This document shows, piece by piece, positions 1-9,428 of a stretch of DNA of 64,000 bases (positions within the stretch are counted from its first letter, which is position 1; every line of letters starts with the position of its first letter). Location: positions 220,784-284,783 of the forward strand of contig NZ_AJSX01000007.1 in the NCBI RefSeq assembly GCF_000262245.1. Direction: 5' to 3'. Source of the stretch: Pasteurella bettyae CCUG 2042 (GTDB taxonomy: Bacteria > Pseudomonadota > Gammaproteobacteria > Enterobacterales > Pasteurellaceae). The notes under the pieces were generated by a model, which saw only the letters and a program-made list of their open reading frames with translations, did no database searches and was not told where the DNA came from. Made by a program: the position numbers and the translations under genes.

Positions 1-1389
1 ACGTACTTCTTTACTTTTTTACTACAAACACTGTTACCAACAGCTTTACTGCTTAGTTGTAGTTGGTCTATATTTCCGACGCTTAAAATAAAAAAACTTA
101 TTGGCTTAAGTTTAATTGCCATATTTTTAGGAATGATATTAGCGACTATTTTACCGAATAATCAAACGATAACATTAACTATTAACATTATAATGCTAAT
201 TTCGGTTCTACTCTTTTGCATATGCCAATTATTTAAATCTCAACAACTCAATAGCCTTTGGCATTGCATTTTACTCATTCTAGCAAGTTATATTTGGGCA
301 AAGGATCCTAGTATCAAAGGCATCACTAATACAGATGTGATTAATACGGACTTTATCCTTCACCTAAGTGCAATTATTCTTGGTGTTATCTTTTGCTTTT
401 TTCTCGCATGCTGGTTTTATATTTTAATTCAACAGTGCAAAAAAGATAAAAAACTAACCGCACTTTCAAGCTTATTCCTCATTGCTTCAGCAATAATTAT
501 CTTAATACCTGTAATTGGAAACCTCATTTTAGGTTTAATGAAATTACAAGTTATTGAACTGACAAAATTCCGCTTAAGCTTTGTAGCCAAATCGGGCAAT
601 TTATATCACTTTTTTAATTATATCTATGCATTACTGCTCTTTATTGTTCTTATTTTGTTTGGTTGGAAAGTACATCATCAACGTCGTTTTAGAATGAATA
701 ATGAAATGCAGCCGATTGAAAAACGTAAAAAAACGGCTTCATTCCAACATACTAAAAAGACCTTGCTATGGGGAATCCTGAGTATTCTAATTATGATTAG
801 TACTCAACTTTATTGGGATAATATAGCCTCTCGCCCACCACAACTTTCAGAAGCTATCAAAGTTAGTTTAGACTCAGAAAAAAATGTTCATATTCCTATT
901 GAACAGGTAAAAGATGGACGTTTGCATCGATTTGTATGGATTGCTGATGATGGTAAAGCTATACGCTTTTTATTAATAAATCGTCAACCAGATAAACTTA
1001 GTTTTGCTCCTGTATTTGATGCTTGTTTATTATGTGGTGATCAAGGCTATGTTATGCAAGATAATCAAGTTGTTTGTGTCGGTTGTGGTGTTCGCATTTT
1101 TACCCCATCAATAGGTAAAGAAGGCGGTTGTAACCCAGTGCCAATTGCGGATTGGCATCAAACTGATACAGATATTGTGATTAGCAAAGCTGGGCTGCTT
1201 GAAGGCATTAATCTATTTACAACTATTGTGGAAATTCCCGTTGTTGACCCTGTGGATGGTTCTAAATTAACTAATAAAAAAACTGAATTTAAATACAGTT
1301 ATGAAGATAAAACCTATTTCTTCTCTACAGAAGAAAATTTAGAACGTTTTAGAAATACCCCTGAAAAATATATACAAGAGGATAAATAA
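1..1389 (+). CDS. DUF2318 membrane protein of an iron-uptake cluster (5' end outside window)
   Basis: The frame is open from base 1, so the start codon lies upstream; 462 residues are visible. The N-terminal two thirds are a run of hydrophobic segments, followed by a soluble C-terminal domain with cysteine pairs (CLLCG near base 1024, CVGCG near 1075, and a further Cys near 1129). This is the pattern of DUF2318 proteins found with FTR1 permease and P19-type iron proteins in Campylobacter and enterobacteria. It is followed without a gap (TAATG overlap) by two permeases, an ATPase, a thioredoxin and a cytochrome, which supports a role in periplasmic iron transport or redox handling. The cysteines may bind a metal or exchange electrons; that is inference. 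FTR1 and P19 genes would be expected just upstream, outside the window. Confidence 0.8.
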   Translation, partial: TYFFTFLLQTLLPTALLLSCSWSIFPTLKIKKLIGLSLIAIFLGMILATILPNNQTITLTINIIMLISVLLFCICQLFKSQQLNSLWHCILLILASYIWAKDPSIKGITNTDVINTDFILHLSAIILGVIFCFFLACWFYILIQQCKKDKKLTALSSLFLIASAIIILIPVIGNLILGLMKLQVIELTKFRLSFVAKSGNLYHFFNYIYALLLFIVLILFGWKVHHQRRFRMNNEMQPIEKRKKTASFQHTKKTLLWGILSILIMISTQLYWDNIASRPPQLSEAIKVSLDSEKNVHIPIEQVKDGRLHRFVWIADDGKAIRFLLINRQPDKLSFAPVFDACLLCGDQGYVMQDNQVVCVGCGVRIFTPSIGKEGGCNPVPIADWHQTDTDIVISKAGLLEGINLFTTIVEIPVVDPVDGSKLTNKKTEFKYSYEDKTYFFSTEENLERFRNTPEKYIQEDK

Positions 1390-2696
1390 TGCTAACAAGA
1401 ATGTTATTTCAATCTTGGAAACACAACCTCAAACGAAAATTATTAGCCATTATTACTATCTTCTTGGCGTCTGGATTAGTTTCTGCATTACTTGCAGTGT
1501 CAATTGATATTGGCGATAAAATGGCTAAAGAATTGAAATCTTATGGTGCCAATATTCTGATTGAGCCCACAAGTAGTGCTATTCTGCCTGAAATATCAAA
1601 CGGTAATACTTCACTTTCTAGCCAAGATTTTATTGATGAAAAAGAATTACCTAATGTGAAAGATATTTTCTGGCGTAATAATATTGTTGGTTTTGCACCG
1701 CAGATTAATGCCGATGTGATGGCGAATGGAAAAGATAAAATTAGTATTTTAGGCACTTTCTTTGATCATTACATTGCCATTCCTGATGAAGAAGATTATC
1801 ACACTGGGCAAAAAATTATTAGCCCCTATTGGTCAATCAAAGGTGAATGGGTAGATGATAGCCATAACCAATTTGCTGAGTTTATACCTGCTTTAGTAGG
1901 TACACAATTAGCAAAAACTCAAAATTGGGAAATTGGTGATCGGGTGTCATTAAATTACCAAGGTGAACAAAAAGAAAATACTTTACAAGTGGAAATCAAA
2001 GGCATTCTTTCCACTGGAGGCAATGAAGAGCAACAGTTAGTTCTTCCTCTTAGTGCAGTACAACAATTAGTCGATTTACCTGGAAAAGTACAATCTATTA
2101 AAGTTTCCGCATTAACTGTTCCTGAAAACGATCTTTCACGTAAAGCTCGTACTAATGTAGATGCCTTAGATGCTGCTGAATATGATCGCTGGTATTGTAC
2201 AGCTTATGTTTCTTCTATTTCACATCAATTAGAAGAGGCTATCTCAGGCGTGGTTGTTCATCCTATTTGGCAAGTCGCCGCTTCTGAAGGTGTCGTTATT
2301 GGAAAAATTCAATTATTACTTGCTGTAGTAACTGTTGCAGCACTAATAGCTGCCGCAATGGGAATTGCCTCATTAATGACGACAACGATTATTGAACGCA
2401 GTAAAGAAATAGGTTTAATGAAAGCTTTAGGGGCTTACCAATGGCAAATCGTACTTCTTTTTTACTGTGAAGCAATTTTAAGTGGCTTAATTGGCGGAAT
2501 ATTGGGTTGTATTGCAGGCTGGGGATTAGCGCGATTTATTGGTGATGCCTTATTTGGTGTACCACTTAGCTTTGCTTGGATTGTCATCCCTTGTGTTCTA
2601 GTGTTGGCTATTCTTATTGCCTTAATTGGTACTTGGTTCCCTGCTCATCGTATTGCTCGTTTATATCCTGTCGAGGTGCTTTATGGCAGACAATAA
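1389..2696 (+). CDS. FtsX/MacB-type ABC permease of the iron cluster, first copy
   Basis: A 435-residue membrane protein with one N-terminal transmembrane segment, a large periplasmic domain of about 230 residues, and three C-terminal segments containing the FtsX-family stretch around SKEIGLMKALGA. Its start codon overlaps the stop of the DUF2318 gene (TAATG), so the two are probably translationally coupled. The next gene encodes a related permease, so the two likely form a heterodimer served by the downstream ATPase. In P19-type clusters of other bacteria such paired permeases accompany iron uptake. Whether they move iron, or mechanically drive a periplasmic partner as MacB/LolCDE-type proteins do, cannot be read from the sequence. 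Confidence 0.8.
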   Translation: MLTRMLFQSWKHNLKRKLLAIITIFLASGLVSALLAVSIDIGDKMAKELKSYGANILIEPTSSAILPEISNGNTSLSSQDFIDEKELPNVKDIFWRNNIVGFAPQINADVMANGKDKISILGTFFDHYIAIPDEEDYHTGQKIISPYWSIKGEWVDDSHNQFAEFIPALVGTQLAKTQNWEIGDRVSLNYQGEQKENTLQVEIKGILSTGGNEEQQLVLPLSAVQQLVDLPGKVQSIKVSALTVPENDLSRKARTNVDALDAAEYDRWYCTAYVSSISHQLEEAISGVVVHPIWQVAASEGVVIGKIQLLLAVVTVAALIAAAMGIASLMTTTIIERSKEIGLMKALGAYQWQIVLLFYCEAILSGLIGGILGCIAGWGLARFIGDALFGVPLSFAWIVIPCVLVLAILIALIGTWFPAHRIARLYPVEVLYGRQ

Positions 2697-3840
2697 ACAA
2701 AAATTTATAAAAAATAACCGCAGTATGTTTTGGCATCTAATCTTTAAAGCTTTACGTTTACGCTTACAGCGAGTTTTAATTATCTTTGCAGCACTGACTG
2801 TAGGTGCTAGCATCGTTACTGCTATGGCAGCCGTATATTTTGATATCAATACTAAAATGAGCCAAGAGCTACGTACTTTTGGTGCCAATTTTTATGTTGG
2901 TCCTAATGCCAGTGGAGTGATTAAAGAATCTCAAATCAAAGCTATTCTCCACCATGCTCCTGAAGGTTTGATTAATGCAGCGAGTCCTTATCTTTATGGC
3001 GTTGTCCGTAGTGATTTAGAGAAAATTGTTATGATGGGAGTATGGTTTGAAGATATGCAAAAACTTGCTCCATACTGGCAAATTACAGGGCAAGCAATTA
3101 ATGTTAACTTCGATGATCGAAATGCAATGATTGGTAAAACATTAGCTGAACGATTAAATATCAAAGTTGGCGATAATATTACCCTCAGTAAAAATTCAGT
3201 AGAAAAAAAACAATTCAAAATCAAGGGCATTGTTGAATCAGGCGATATCACTGACAATATGTTGATTGTCAGTTTAGAATTTGCACAAGACTGGTTAGAA
3301 AAAGATGGAATGGCAAGCAATGCGCTATTTATTGTCAAAAATGACCAAGGACAAGTAGCTCAATTTGCACAAAATCTACAGCAAAAATATCCTGATTTAG
3401 ATATCCGCCCTATTTTAAAAGTATCCGCATCTGAAGGACAAATTCTTAATAAAATTAAAGGGTTAATGGGGTTGATTTCATTAGTGATCTTAGTATTAGC
3501 AACATTATGTGTAAATACGACTCTCATCGCTATTGTGGGTGAACGGGCTAAAGAATTCGCGCTACAAAAAGCTCTCGGAGCCAAAGGCAAAGATATCACC
3601 AAACAAATTGCTACAGAAATATTGATTATCGCTATTGCAGCTATTGTGACAGGGTTAGTTATTGGTTATATTCTCGCACAAATCTTAGGTATAACTGTAT
3701 TTAAAGCCCATATTGATATGCGCCTCCCGGTGATCCCAATTACCATTGCCCTCTCACTTTTAGTCGCGTTTATTGCAGTCATCATACCGACACATCGTGC
3801 ATTAAATGTTGAAATGGCTAATGTTTTAAAAGGTGAATAA
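2683..3840 (+). CDS. FtsX/MacB-type ABC permease of the iron cluster, second copy
   Basis: 385 residues when started at ATG 2683, which has a GAGGTG ribosome site just upstream and overlaps the previous gene by 14 bases. A longer frame from 2626 exists but would place that gene's membrane helix in the wrong frame in front of this protein. Topology matches the preceding permease: one N-terminal segment (about residues 25-50), a periplasmic domain, and three C-terminal segments with the motif KEFALQKALGAKGKD. The two proteins look like diverged duplicates. With the ATPase encoded 2 bases downstream they should form one ABC-type membrane complex. Substrate assignment to iron rests on the cluster context only. 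Confidence 0.8.
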   Translation: MADNKQKFIKNNRSMFWHLIFKALRLRLQRVLIIFAALTVGASIVTAMAAVYFDINTKMSQELRTFGANFYVGPNASGVIKESQIKAILHHAPEGLINAASPYLYGVVRSDLEKIVMMGVWFEDMQKLAPYWQITGQAINVNFDDRNAMIGKTLAERLNIKVGDNITLSKNSVEKKQFKIKGIVESGDITDNMLIVSLEFAQDWLEKDGMASNALFIVKNDQGQVAQFAQNLQQKYPDLDIRPILKVSASEGQILNKIKGLMGLISLVILVLATLCVNTTLIAIVGERAKEFALQKALGAKGKDITKQIATEILIIAIAAIVTGLVIGYILAQILGITVFKAHIDMRLPVIPITIALSLLVAFIAVIIPTHRALNVEMANVLKGE

Positions 3841-3841
3841 T

Positions 3842-4513
3842 ATGACAAATAATGTAATTGAAACGCAACATTTATATAAAAAATTTGGTCAAGTGACCGC
3901 TCTAGAAGATATTAATATTCAAATTGCTGAAGGTGAATTTATCTCAATTATGGGCGCATCAGGTTCTGGCAAAACAACGTTAATGAATATTTTAACTGGT
4001 TTAGATACAGCTTCTGAAGGTAAAGTAATTTTAGATGGTATAGATGCGGCACAACTGGATGAAGTTGGACGTCAACGATTCCGAGCTGAAAAAATTGGGC
4101 TAATATTCCAACAATTTCACTTAATTCCTTATTTGACTGCATTAGAAAATGTGATGCTAGCCCAGCATTATCATAGTGTTGTAGATGAAGATGCGGCTAA
4201 AGAAGTATTAGCACAAGTAGGCTTAGAACATCGAATTCATCACTTGCCTAGCCAATTATCAGGTGGTGAGCAACAACGTGTATGTATTGCACGAGCTTTA
4301 GTAAATCAACCTCCGGTAATTTTTGCTGATGAGCCGACAGGTAACTTAGATGAAAAAAATGAGCAAATTGTATTAGAATTACTACAATCACTCAATAAAC
4401 AAGGTCGCACCATAGTTATGGTGACTCATAACCCTGATTTAGGAAAACTCACTCACCGAGTGATTTATTTACAACATGGTAAATTTTTAAGAGAAGAAAA
4501 AAATGATATTTAA
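3842..4513 (+). CDS. ABC transporter ATP-binding protein of the iron cluster
   Basis: A 223-residue cytoplasmic ATPase of the LolD/MacB class. All landmarks are present: Walker A GASGSGKT (about residue 38), Q-loop FQQFHLIPY, signature LSGGEQQR, Walker B VIFADEP followed by TGNLD, and the switch histidine in VTHNP. ATG 3842 is preferred because AGGTG lies 6 bases upstream; an in-frame GTG at 3833 would add three residues and fall inside that ribosome site. It follows two FtsX-like permeases and overlaps the thioredoxin gene by 11 bases, so all are probably one operon. It would energise the paired permeases. Confidence 0.88.
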   Translation: MTNNVIETQHLYKKFGQVTALEDINIQIAEGEFISIMGASGSGKTTLMNILTGLDTASEGKVILDGIDAAQLDEVGRQRFRAEKIGLIFQQFHLIPYLTALENVMLAQHYHSVVDEDAAKEVLAQVGLEHRIHHLPSQLSGGEQQRVCIARALVNQPPVIFADEPTGNLDEKNEQIVLELLQSLNKQGRTIVMVTHNPDLGKLTHRVIYLQHGKFLREEKNDI

Positions 4514-4991
4514 AGCCCGACTCTATCATTGCTTATTTACTGCAATGATTTTAGCTTGCTCGGCATGTAATGAACAACATGCTCAAATTGGCTCTACTGC
4601 ACCTGATATTGCCACTTATGATATGCAAGGTAAGGAGACCAAATTATCTGCATTACAAGGCAATAAATTAATTATGGTTTTTTGGTCGAGTACTTGTGGT
4701 GTATGCGTAAATGAATTAAAGGAAATGGAAGCATTGCTCCATGACAATCCTCATCATATCCAACTTTTAGCTATTAATGTGGATGGCGAAAAAATAGATC
4801 TCGCGAAAGTTATTGAAAAACGTAATCTCAACATTCCAATTGTTCGAGATCAGATGAAAATCACCGCAGAACGCTATGCTGTTAAAGGCACTCCTACTTC
4901 CTTTATTATTGATGAAAATGGAAAATTACTTTCAAAATATGAAGGATTAGTGCCTAAAGACGAATTACAAAAACTCTTTAATCAAGGTTAA
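4503..4991 (+). CDS. TlpA-family thioredoxin, exported, of the iron cluster
   Basis: 162 residues. The N-terminus carries a hydrophobic segment ending in ILACSACNEQ, which reads as a lipoprotein signal with a possible lipobox Cys at residue 19, so the protein is probably anchored in the periplasm. The thioredoxin-like fold follows, with the redox motif in STCGVCVNE (CxxC) and the cis-Pro region KGTPTSFI. Campylobacter P19 clusters also end in such thioredoxin-like proteins. Likely role: reducing cysteines or haem-linked thiols in the DUF2318 protein or the next-encoded cytochrome. The partner is inferred from gene order. Confidence 0.8.
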   Translation: MIFKARLYHCLFTAMILACSACNEQHAQIGSTAPDIATYDMQGKETKLSALQGNKLIMVFWSSTCGVCVNELKEMEALLHDNPHHIQLLAINVDGEKIDLAKVIEKRNLNIPIVRDQMKITAERYAVKGTPTSFIIDENGKLLSKYEGLVPKDELQKLFNQG

Positions 4992-4996
4992 AAATC

Positions 4997-5305
4997 ATGA
5001 AAAACTCTACCAAAATTTTCCTATTTTCAACCGCACTTTTCACCTTAGCTTTTAATGCCTATGCTGATATCGACAAAGGTAAACGGCTTTATAAAATGAA
5101 TTGTGCAACATGTCATGGTTCCAATGCCGAAAAATCTGCATTTGATCAATCCAAAGTGATTAAGCAACTCAGTGCTGAAGAAATCATAGTTGCATTGCAA
5201 GATCGTAAAGCTGGTAAAATCGAAGGTGCTGGAAATAACATCAAAAGCCGTTTGAATGAAGCACAAATGCAAGATCTTGCAGAATTTATTCAAACCTTAA
5301 AATAA
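4997..5305 (+). CDS. Small periplasmic c-type cytochrome closing the iron cluster
   Basis: 102 residues with a Sec signal peptide (cleavage near AYA/D, residues 22-24) and one class I haem c site, MNCATCHGS. Methionines in the C-terminal helix (such as EAQMQDL) could supply the axial ligand. It starts 5 bases after the TlpA-like gene, so it belongs to the same operon and ends before a strong hairpin. A monohaem cytochrome here suggests electron transfer for iron oxidation or reduction during uptake. Not every P19-type cluster known to me carries one. An uptake-sequence core (ACCGCACTT) lies inside the coding region near base 5031. Confidence 0.85.
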   Translation: MKNSTKIFLFSTALFTLAFNAYADIDKGKRLYKMNCATCHGSNAEKSAFDQSKVIKQLSAEEIIVALQDRKAGKIEGAGNNIKSRLNEAQMQDLAEFIQTLK

Positions 5306-5306
5306 T

Positions 5307-5346
5307 AAAGTGCGGTTAAAATATTAAAAATTTTGACCGCACTTTA
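5307..5346 (+). terminator. Inverted uptake-sequence pair acting as terminator
   Basis: AAAGTGCGGT and ACCGCACTTT are separated by about 19 bases and can form a hairpin directly after the cytochrome stop codon. The arms are the Haemophilus-type uptake core. It probably ends the iron-cluster transcript and may also stop read-through from the other side. Confidence 0.75.
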
Positions 5347-5413
5347 TAGCTTTCATTTTTCTTTTATCACTCACTAACATGAGCTTAAAATACTTATTTT
5401 GTGCTTGAAGAAA

Positions 5414-6523
5414 CTAAAAACCAACATTCTGCTTAATACGATCTGCAAACATTCCAACACTTAATGCGTAGTAATTTGAACGGTTCCAATTTAAAATAGT
5501 ACGAAAATTATTCGATACTAAAAATGCTCTTCCAACCTCTTTATCAGGGCGAACAAGCCACAAATCAGTAGATGTTAGTGCATTCCATTTATTCGCTTCA
5601 TAACCATTCTTTAAACTTATTCCTAAGGCTTGCCACTCACTCAGTGAACGAGCTTTATTCTTTTCTGTGCCAGCAACTGAAAGGTCAATATATTGAGCTA
5701 AATCGACTTCAACACCCCAAGGCAATTTATCATTCCAACCTACGGTATGAAGATAATTGGCAATAGAAGCAAACACATCATTTTCATTTGACCAAATATC
5801 TGCTTTGCCATCATTATCACCATCAGCAGCATAATTTAAATAAGAAGTCGGCATAAATTGTGTTTGTCCCATGGCGCCCGCCCAAGAACCTAACATTTGA
5901 TAACGAGTGAGATGTCCACGATCAAGCATTTTCATCGCATTAATAAATTCTTTACTGAATAAATCTTCACGACGTCCATCAAAAGCTAAAGTTGCTAAAA
6001 CAGATAACACATCAAAGCTACCTTGATAATAACCAAAACTACTCTCCATTCCCCACAAGGCTAAAATAAATTCTTGCTGTACACCAAAGCGTTGGCTCGC
6101 TTGCTGTAATGGATTTCGAATATCCCAATAATTCTCTTCTGCTTTATCCACTTTAGCTTGTGTTAGATGTTTAGTGATATACTCTGTCACCCCATTCGGA
6201 TTCGGCGGTAAGGGAGGTTGATTTTTTCGTCTAGCAGCATTACCTGCTTGTTTTTTATCTAAATCTACCGCACTTTGAATATAATGAATATTTTTCTGTG
6301 CGCTTAATGTAGCAATAGAAACACCTTGACCTGCTGCTTTACGCTTTAAGAAATTCACATAATCAGTAAAATTAGTCAAACTTCTTGAATTATGATAAGT
6401 AGCTGACGCTGATAATGGACTCAAATCTTCGGAAGAATTGAATACATTTTTATTTGAATTAGAAGAACAGCTTGCCAATAATAGACAGGCAACTAAAGCT
6501 GTTAATTTAACTGTTAATTTCAT
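5414..6523 (-). CDS. mltB: Membrane-bound lytic murein transglycosylase B-like lipoprotein
   Basis: 369 residues. The N-terminus is a lipoprotein signal with lipobox LASC (Cys 19). The catalytic domain shows the MltB signature: the presumed catalytic Glu in WGMESSFGYY, then GSFDVLSVLATLAFDGRR, then MGQTQFMPTSYLNYA, followed by an aspartate-rich loop DGDNDGKAD. It would cleave the MurNAc-GlcNAc bond of peptidoglycan non-hydrolytically, at the inner face of the outer membrane. AGGG about 10 bases before the ATG supports the start. The gene stands alone, convergent with the iron cluster and upstream of the glycosyltransferase block. An uptake core lies inside the gene near 6270. Confidence 0.9.
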   Translation of the reverse strand: MKLTVKLTALVACLLLASCSSNSNKNVFNSSEDLSPLSASATYHNSRSLTNFTDYVNFLKRKAAGQGVSIATLSAQKNIHYIQSAVDLDKKQAGNAARRKNQPPLPPNPNGVTEYITKHLTQAKVDKAEENYWDIRNPLQQASQRFGVQQEFILALWGMESSFGYYQGSFDVLSVLATLAFDGRREDLFSKEFINAMKMLDRGHLTRYQMLGSWAGAMGQTQFMPTSYLNYAADGDNDGKADIWSNENDVFASIANYLHTVGWNDKLPWGVEVDLAQYIDLSVAGTEKNKARSLSEWQALGISLKNGYEANKWNALTSTDLWLVRPDKEVGRAFLVSNNFRTILNWNRSNYYALSVGMFADRIKQNVGF

Positions 6524-6544
6524 TCATAAACCCTAATATTAATT

Positions 6545-7354
6545 CTATTTTCTCATCAATTTATAGATTATTTTTAATAACCCAACAGGCATTAATCTTG
6601 GCAATGTTCGCATTAAGAAAGTTATAAACCCAGCCACGGTGCTTTGAATTTTTAATGACTGTTTAAGCTTATATAATTTCCATTCACTTTTTGCATAAAT
6701 TAACCCACGACGACGACCAATCATCGCATCTCCATTGGTACGGGCATAAAGTAAAACCTCAGGTAAATTACCTACCCTTTTCCCCGTAGCAATAATGCGA
6801 TTCCATAAATTATAGTCTTCTAAGAATAAATGGTGCTGATAGCCCCCGACTTCATCCAGTAAAGATTTACGATAAGCGACCGTCATATGATTAAATGGGG
6901 AACGAACTTTATTAAATTCAACAATTTCTTCATAAGAAGTTGGAACATTACGCACACTGGTAATTTGTGTTGGATCTTGATCAAATTCTGCAATTTGAGT
7001 ACTGAACATCACCACATCAGGATGTTGTTCAATATAAGCCACCTGTTTTGCAAAACGTTTAGGATAACAGATATCATCAGTATCCATGCGAAATATCCAT
7101 TCATTACGACAATGTTTGATACCTTCATTAAGTGCTTTACCTAAACCTAAATTTTGCGGTAATGGCACAATATTTAATGGAAGTTTATCTTTGAATCGAT
7201 TCACTTCTGATTCCAATTCTGGCGTAATTGGACCATCAAATACTAAAACTATTTCATCAGCGGGATAAGTTTGGGCAACCAAACTTTCTAAACATTCTGA
7301 TAAAAATCTAGGATTTTCTTTGATATACAAAGACATTAACACTGAAAATTTCAT
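6545..7354 (-). CDS. Family 2 glycosyltransferase, LsgF-like
   Basis: 269 residues with a GT-A fold start (FSVLMSLYIKENP), the nucleotide-sugar region ending in FRMDTDDICYP (DTDD metal motif) and a downstream FLEDYNLW motif of the catalytic base region. It closely resembles, from memory, the AmsE/LsgF-type protein at the end of the H. influenzae lsg cluster. It would add a hexose to lipooligosaccharide or an O-chain on the cytoplasmic face. It is the last gene of a five-gene minus-strand operon and starts 2 bases after the previous stop. The donor sugar and linkage cannot be told. Confidence 0.85.
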   Translation of the reverse strand: MKFSVLMSLYIKENPRFLSECLESLVAQTYPADEIVLVFDGPITPELESEVNRFKDKLPLNIVPLPQNLGLGKALNEGIKHCRNEWIFRMDTDDICYPKRFAKQVAYIEQHPDVVMFSTQIAEFDQDPTQITSVRNVPTSYEEIVEFNKVRSPFNHMTVAYRKSLLDEVGGYQHHLFLEDYNLWNRIIATGKRVGNLPEVLLYARTNGDAMIGRRRGLIYAKSEWKLYKLKQSLKIQSTVAGFITFLMRTLPRLMPVGLLKIIYKLMRK

Positions 7355-7356
7355 TT

Positions 7357-8241
7357 CTAAATAAACCGTTTTAAGTTAATTGCTAATTTCGGAGATAATA
7401 AGGAAACAATGGCAACTGCCAGTTGTTTAATATTTAACGTTTCTAAGAAGATTTTAAAATAATAGACTGCTGCTTTACGTGATAATGACATCAAATATGG
7501 GAAAGCAAGCATATTAAATCCATTGATTTTAAAGTTCTTTTGTTGTTGTGATGTTGTCACATATCGTTGTTCAATACTTTTAATTGCCGATTCAGTATTG
7601 TTTACATTTTTAGATACACTTGCCACTTTACTATAGAAAAAACAACGAGTAAGAGGGAGTTCAACATACAAAGGTCTGAAATTATCTTGCTGCACTAATT
7701 TCAATAGGAATTCATAGTCTTCTAAAGCTAATAAATCTGTAGAAAGCCCATTCACTTGTTCATAAAGTGATTTTTTAATTGCCATCATTGGCATTCCACC
7801 CACTTTATTCGCTCTCAATAGATTATCTAAAGTAATTAACGATGTATCTGCGAAAGGTTTTGTGAAATAAGTGAAATTTTCATTCACCATTACGCATTCT
7901 GCTGGGTGATACACAAAATTAGCATCAGGATTTTGCGTAATACGTTGAGCTAATATTTCACATTTCTCTGCTGCAAAACGGTCATCATCATCTAAAAATA
8001 ATAACCAATCATAATGAGCCTGTGTGGCACCATAATTACGGCTTTGTGATGGACCTGAGTTTTTTACATTACGTAACACCGTTATAGGAAATGAATAAGA
8101 ATTATCTACTTTGACCGCTTCTGGTGAACAGTCGTCTACGATAATTACTTCAAAATTATGCATAGTCTGCAATTCTAAGCTTTCTAATAAGCTCGGAATC
8201 TGTGCATTACGGTTATAAGATGGAACAACAATACTAAACAT
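7357..8241 (-). CDS. Family 2 glycosyltransferase, LsgE-like
   Basis: 294 residues. Family 2 motifs run in order: FSIVVPSYNRNAQIP at the N-terminus, VIIVDDCSPE, SQSRNYGA, WLLFLDDDDRF with the DxD metal site, and ALEDYEFLLK with the likely catalytic Asp/Glu. It resembles H. influenzae LsgE as I remember it, including the C-terminal stretch SPKLAINLKRFI. Its start codon overlaps the stop of the polymerase-like gene (TAATG), so translation is coupled. Predicted role: sugar transfer during assembly of a surface glycan repeat or lipooligosaccharide extension. Confidence 0.85.
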   Translation of the reverse strand: MFSIVVPSYNRNAQIPSLLESLELQTMHNFEVIIVDDCSPEAVKVDNSYSFPITVLRNVKNSGPSQSRNYGATQAHYDWLLFLDDDDRFAAEKCEILAQRITQNPDANFVYHPAECVMVNENFTYFTKPFADTSLITLDNLLRANKVGGMPMMAIKKSLYEQVNGLSTDLLALEDYEFLLKLVQQDNFRPLYVELPLTRCFFYSKVASVSKNVNNTESAIKSIEQRYVTTSQQQKNFKINGFNMLAFPYLMSLSRKAAVYYFKIFLETLNIKQLAVAIVSLLSPKLAINLKRFI

Positions 8242-9428
8242 TATTTTCTCTCAACTATGATATTTTTTCCTTTACTACCAAATAAAGAAATAAACATTAA
8301 AAATACAAACATAATCCCTGGATAGGCATAAGTATCCGCTTTTACATTTAAAATACTTAATACAAATAAAGTAGATAAAATAAATTTCCAGCTACCTGCA
8401 AACCAGTTATCAGCAATACGTTTGATAAAATAGGCAGTAAATAAGAAACAGATCAGAATATAACCTACTCCACCATATAAAGCTTGACGGACAAAACCTG
8501 AATCAGAGCCACCATAATAGCTACGTGTGGCATTTTCTTGGACATAATATAATCCATCACCCATAATTAATTGTTTGATTTCGGGCATGAATAAATGCTT
8601 ATGCAATAAAGTGTCAGAAGATGAACTTAATTGACTTCCACCATTGATAATATTGATTACGATCTCCAAGGCATGGGCCACATAAGGATGATTAGGATAG
8701 AAATAAGCGAAAGCTAAAACCAATATCGCAAATAATAAAATAGCAGGGATATATCGCACTTTAAAATATACAACTAAACTAATCACTGAAAAAATAAAGA
8801 AAGTACGACCTGAAATTAAGCCAATAAATAAGATGAGGAATATATAAATAGCATTTAAATTTTGCTGTTTTTCATTATAGGCTAATAAAAAATGCAAGAG
8901 CATTAAGTAAAATGCACTTAATTGGAAAAATGCAGATGAGGTAAAGTTATATAATCTATATTCCTGTTCAGAACCAATAAAACGAGATAGCTCTCCTCCC
9001 ATATCTGAATTAGTTCCCAAACTCACAGCAATAAACAAAGGAATTCCTGCTAATGCCCCAAAGCCTAAAATTGATTGCAAACTAATACCAAATTTCAAAT
9101 CACGGATAAGCTGGCTATCCGCATTTTGATGAGCATAAAGCACATTATAAATAATGATGCCTAATACAAAAATAATGGCTAACTTGACATACATACTGAT
9201 TACACCAAATTCAGTTGTACCATTAATTAAAATAGGAATGAAGGATAATATAATTAAAGCTGCACATACCATTAGACTATCTATTGGAATAATCAATTGC
9301 TTAATTTCTTTTTTGAACCATTTATAAGCAAACCAAAGTAACATTAAAAATCCAGTTAACAGGCTCATACGAAGTACATGCTGTAGCCAAGGATCATAAA
9401 TATAAAATAAATTAACTAACGCAGACAT
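8241..9428 (-). CDS. Wzy/O-antigen polymerase-like multispanning membrane protein
   Basis: 395 residues with about ten hydrophobic segments and one larger loop (roughly residues 255-315) rich in Ser, Gly and Tyr, the layout of O-antigen polymerases and ligases (Wzy/WaaL class). Sequence motifs in that class are weak, so the call rests on topology and on position between a flippase and glycosyltransferases. It overlaps both neighbours by TAATG junctions. If Wzy-like, the cluster would build a repeating O-chain or a block-transferred unit rather than only single-sugar extensions. A ligase function is the alternative. Confidence 0.65.
   Translation of the reverse strand: MSALVNLFYIYDPWLQHVLRMSLLTGFLMLLWFAYKWFKKEIKQLIIPIDSLMVCAALIILSFIPILINGTTEFGVISMYVKLAIIFVLGIIIYNVLYAHQNADSQLIRDLKFGISLQSILGFGALAGIPLFIAVSLGTNSDMGGELSRFIGSEQEYRLYNFTSSAFFQLSAFYLMLLHFLLAYNEKQQNLNAIYIFLILFIGLISGRTFFIFSVISLVVYFKVRYIPAILLFAILVLAFAYFYPNHPYVAHALEIVINIINGGSQLSSSSDTLLHKHLFMPEIKQLIMGDGLYYVQENATRSYYGGSDSGFVRQALYGGVGYILICFLFTAYFIKRIADNWFAGSWKFILSTLFVLSILNVKADTYAYPGIMFVFLMFISLFGSKGKNIIVERK

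Noticed and set aside
2626..2682. Longer start for the second iron-cluster permease
   Set aside because: The extra residues come from out-of-frame reading of the previous gene's last helix; ATG 2683 has a good ribosome site.
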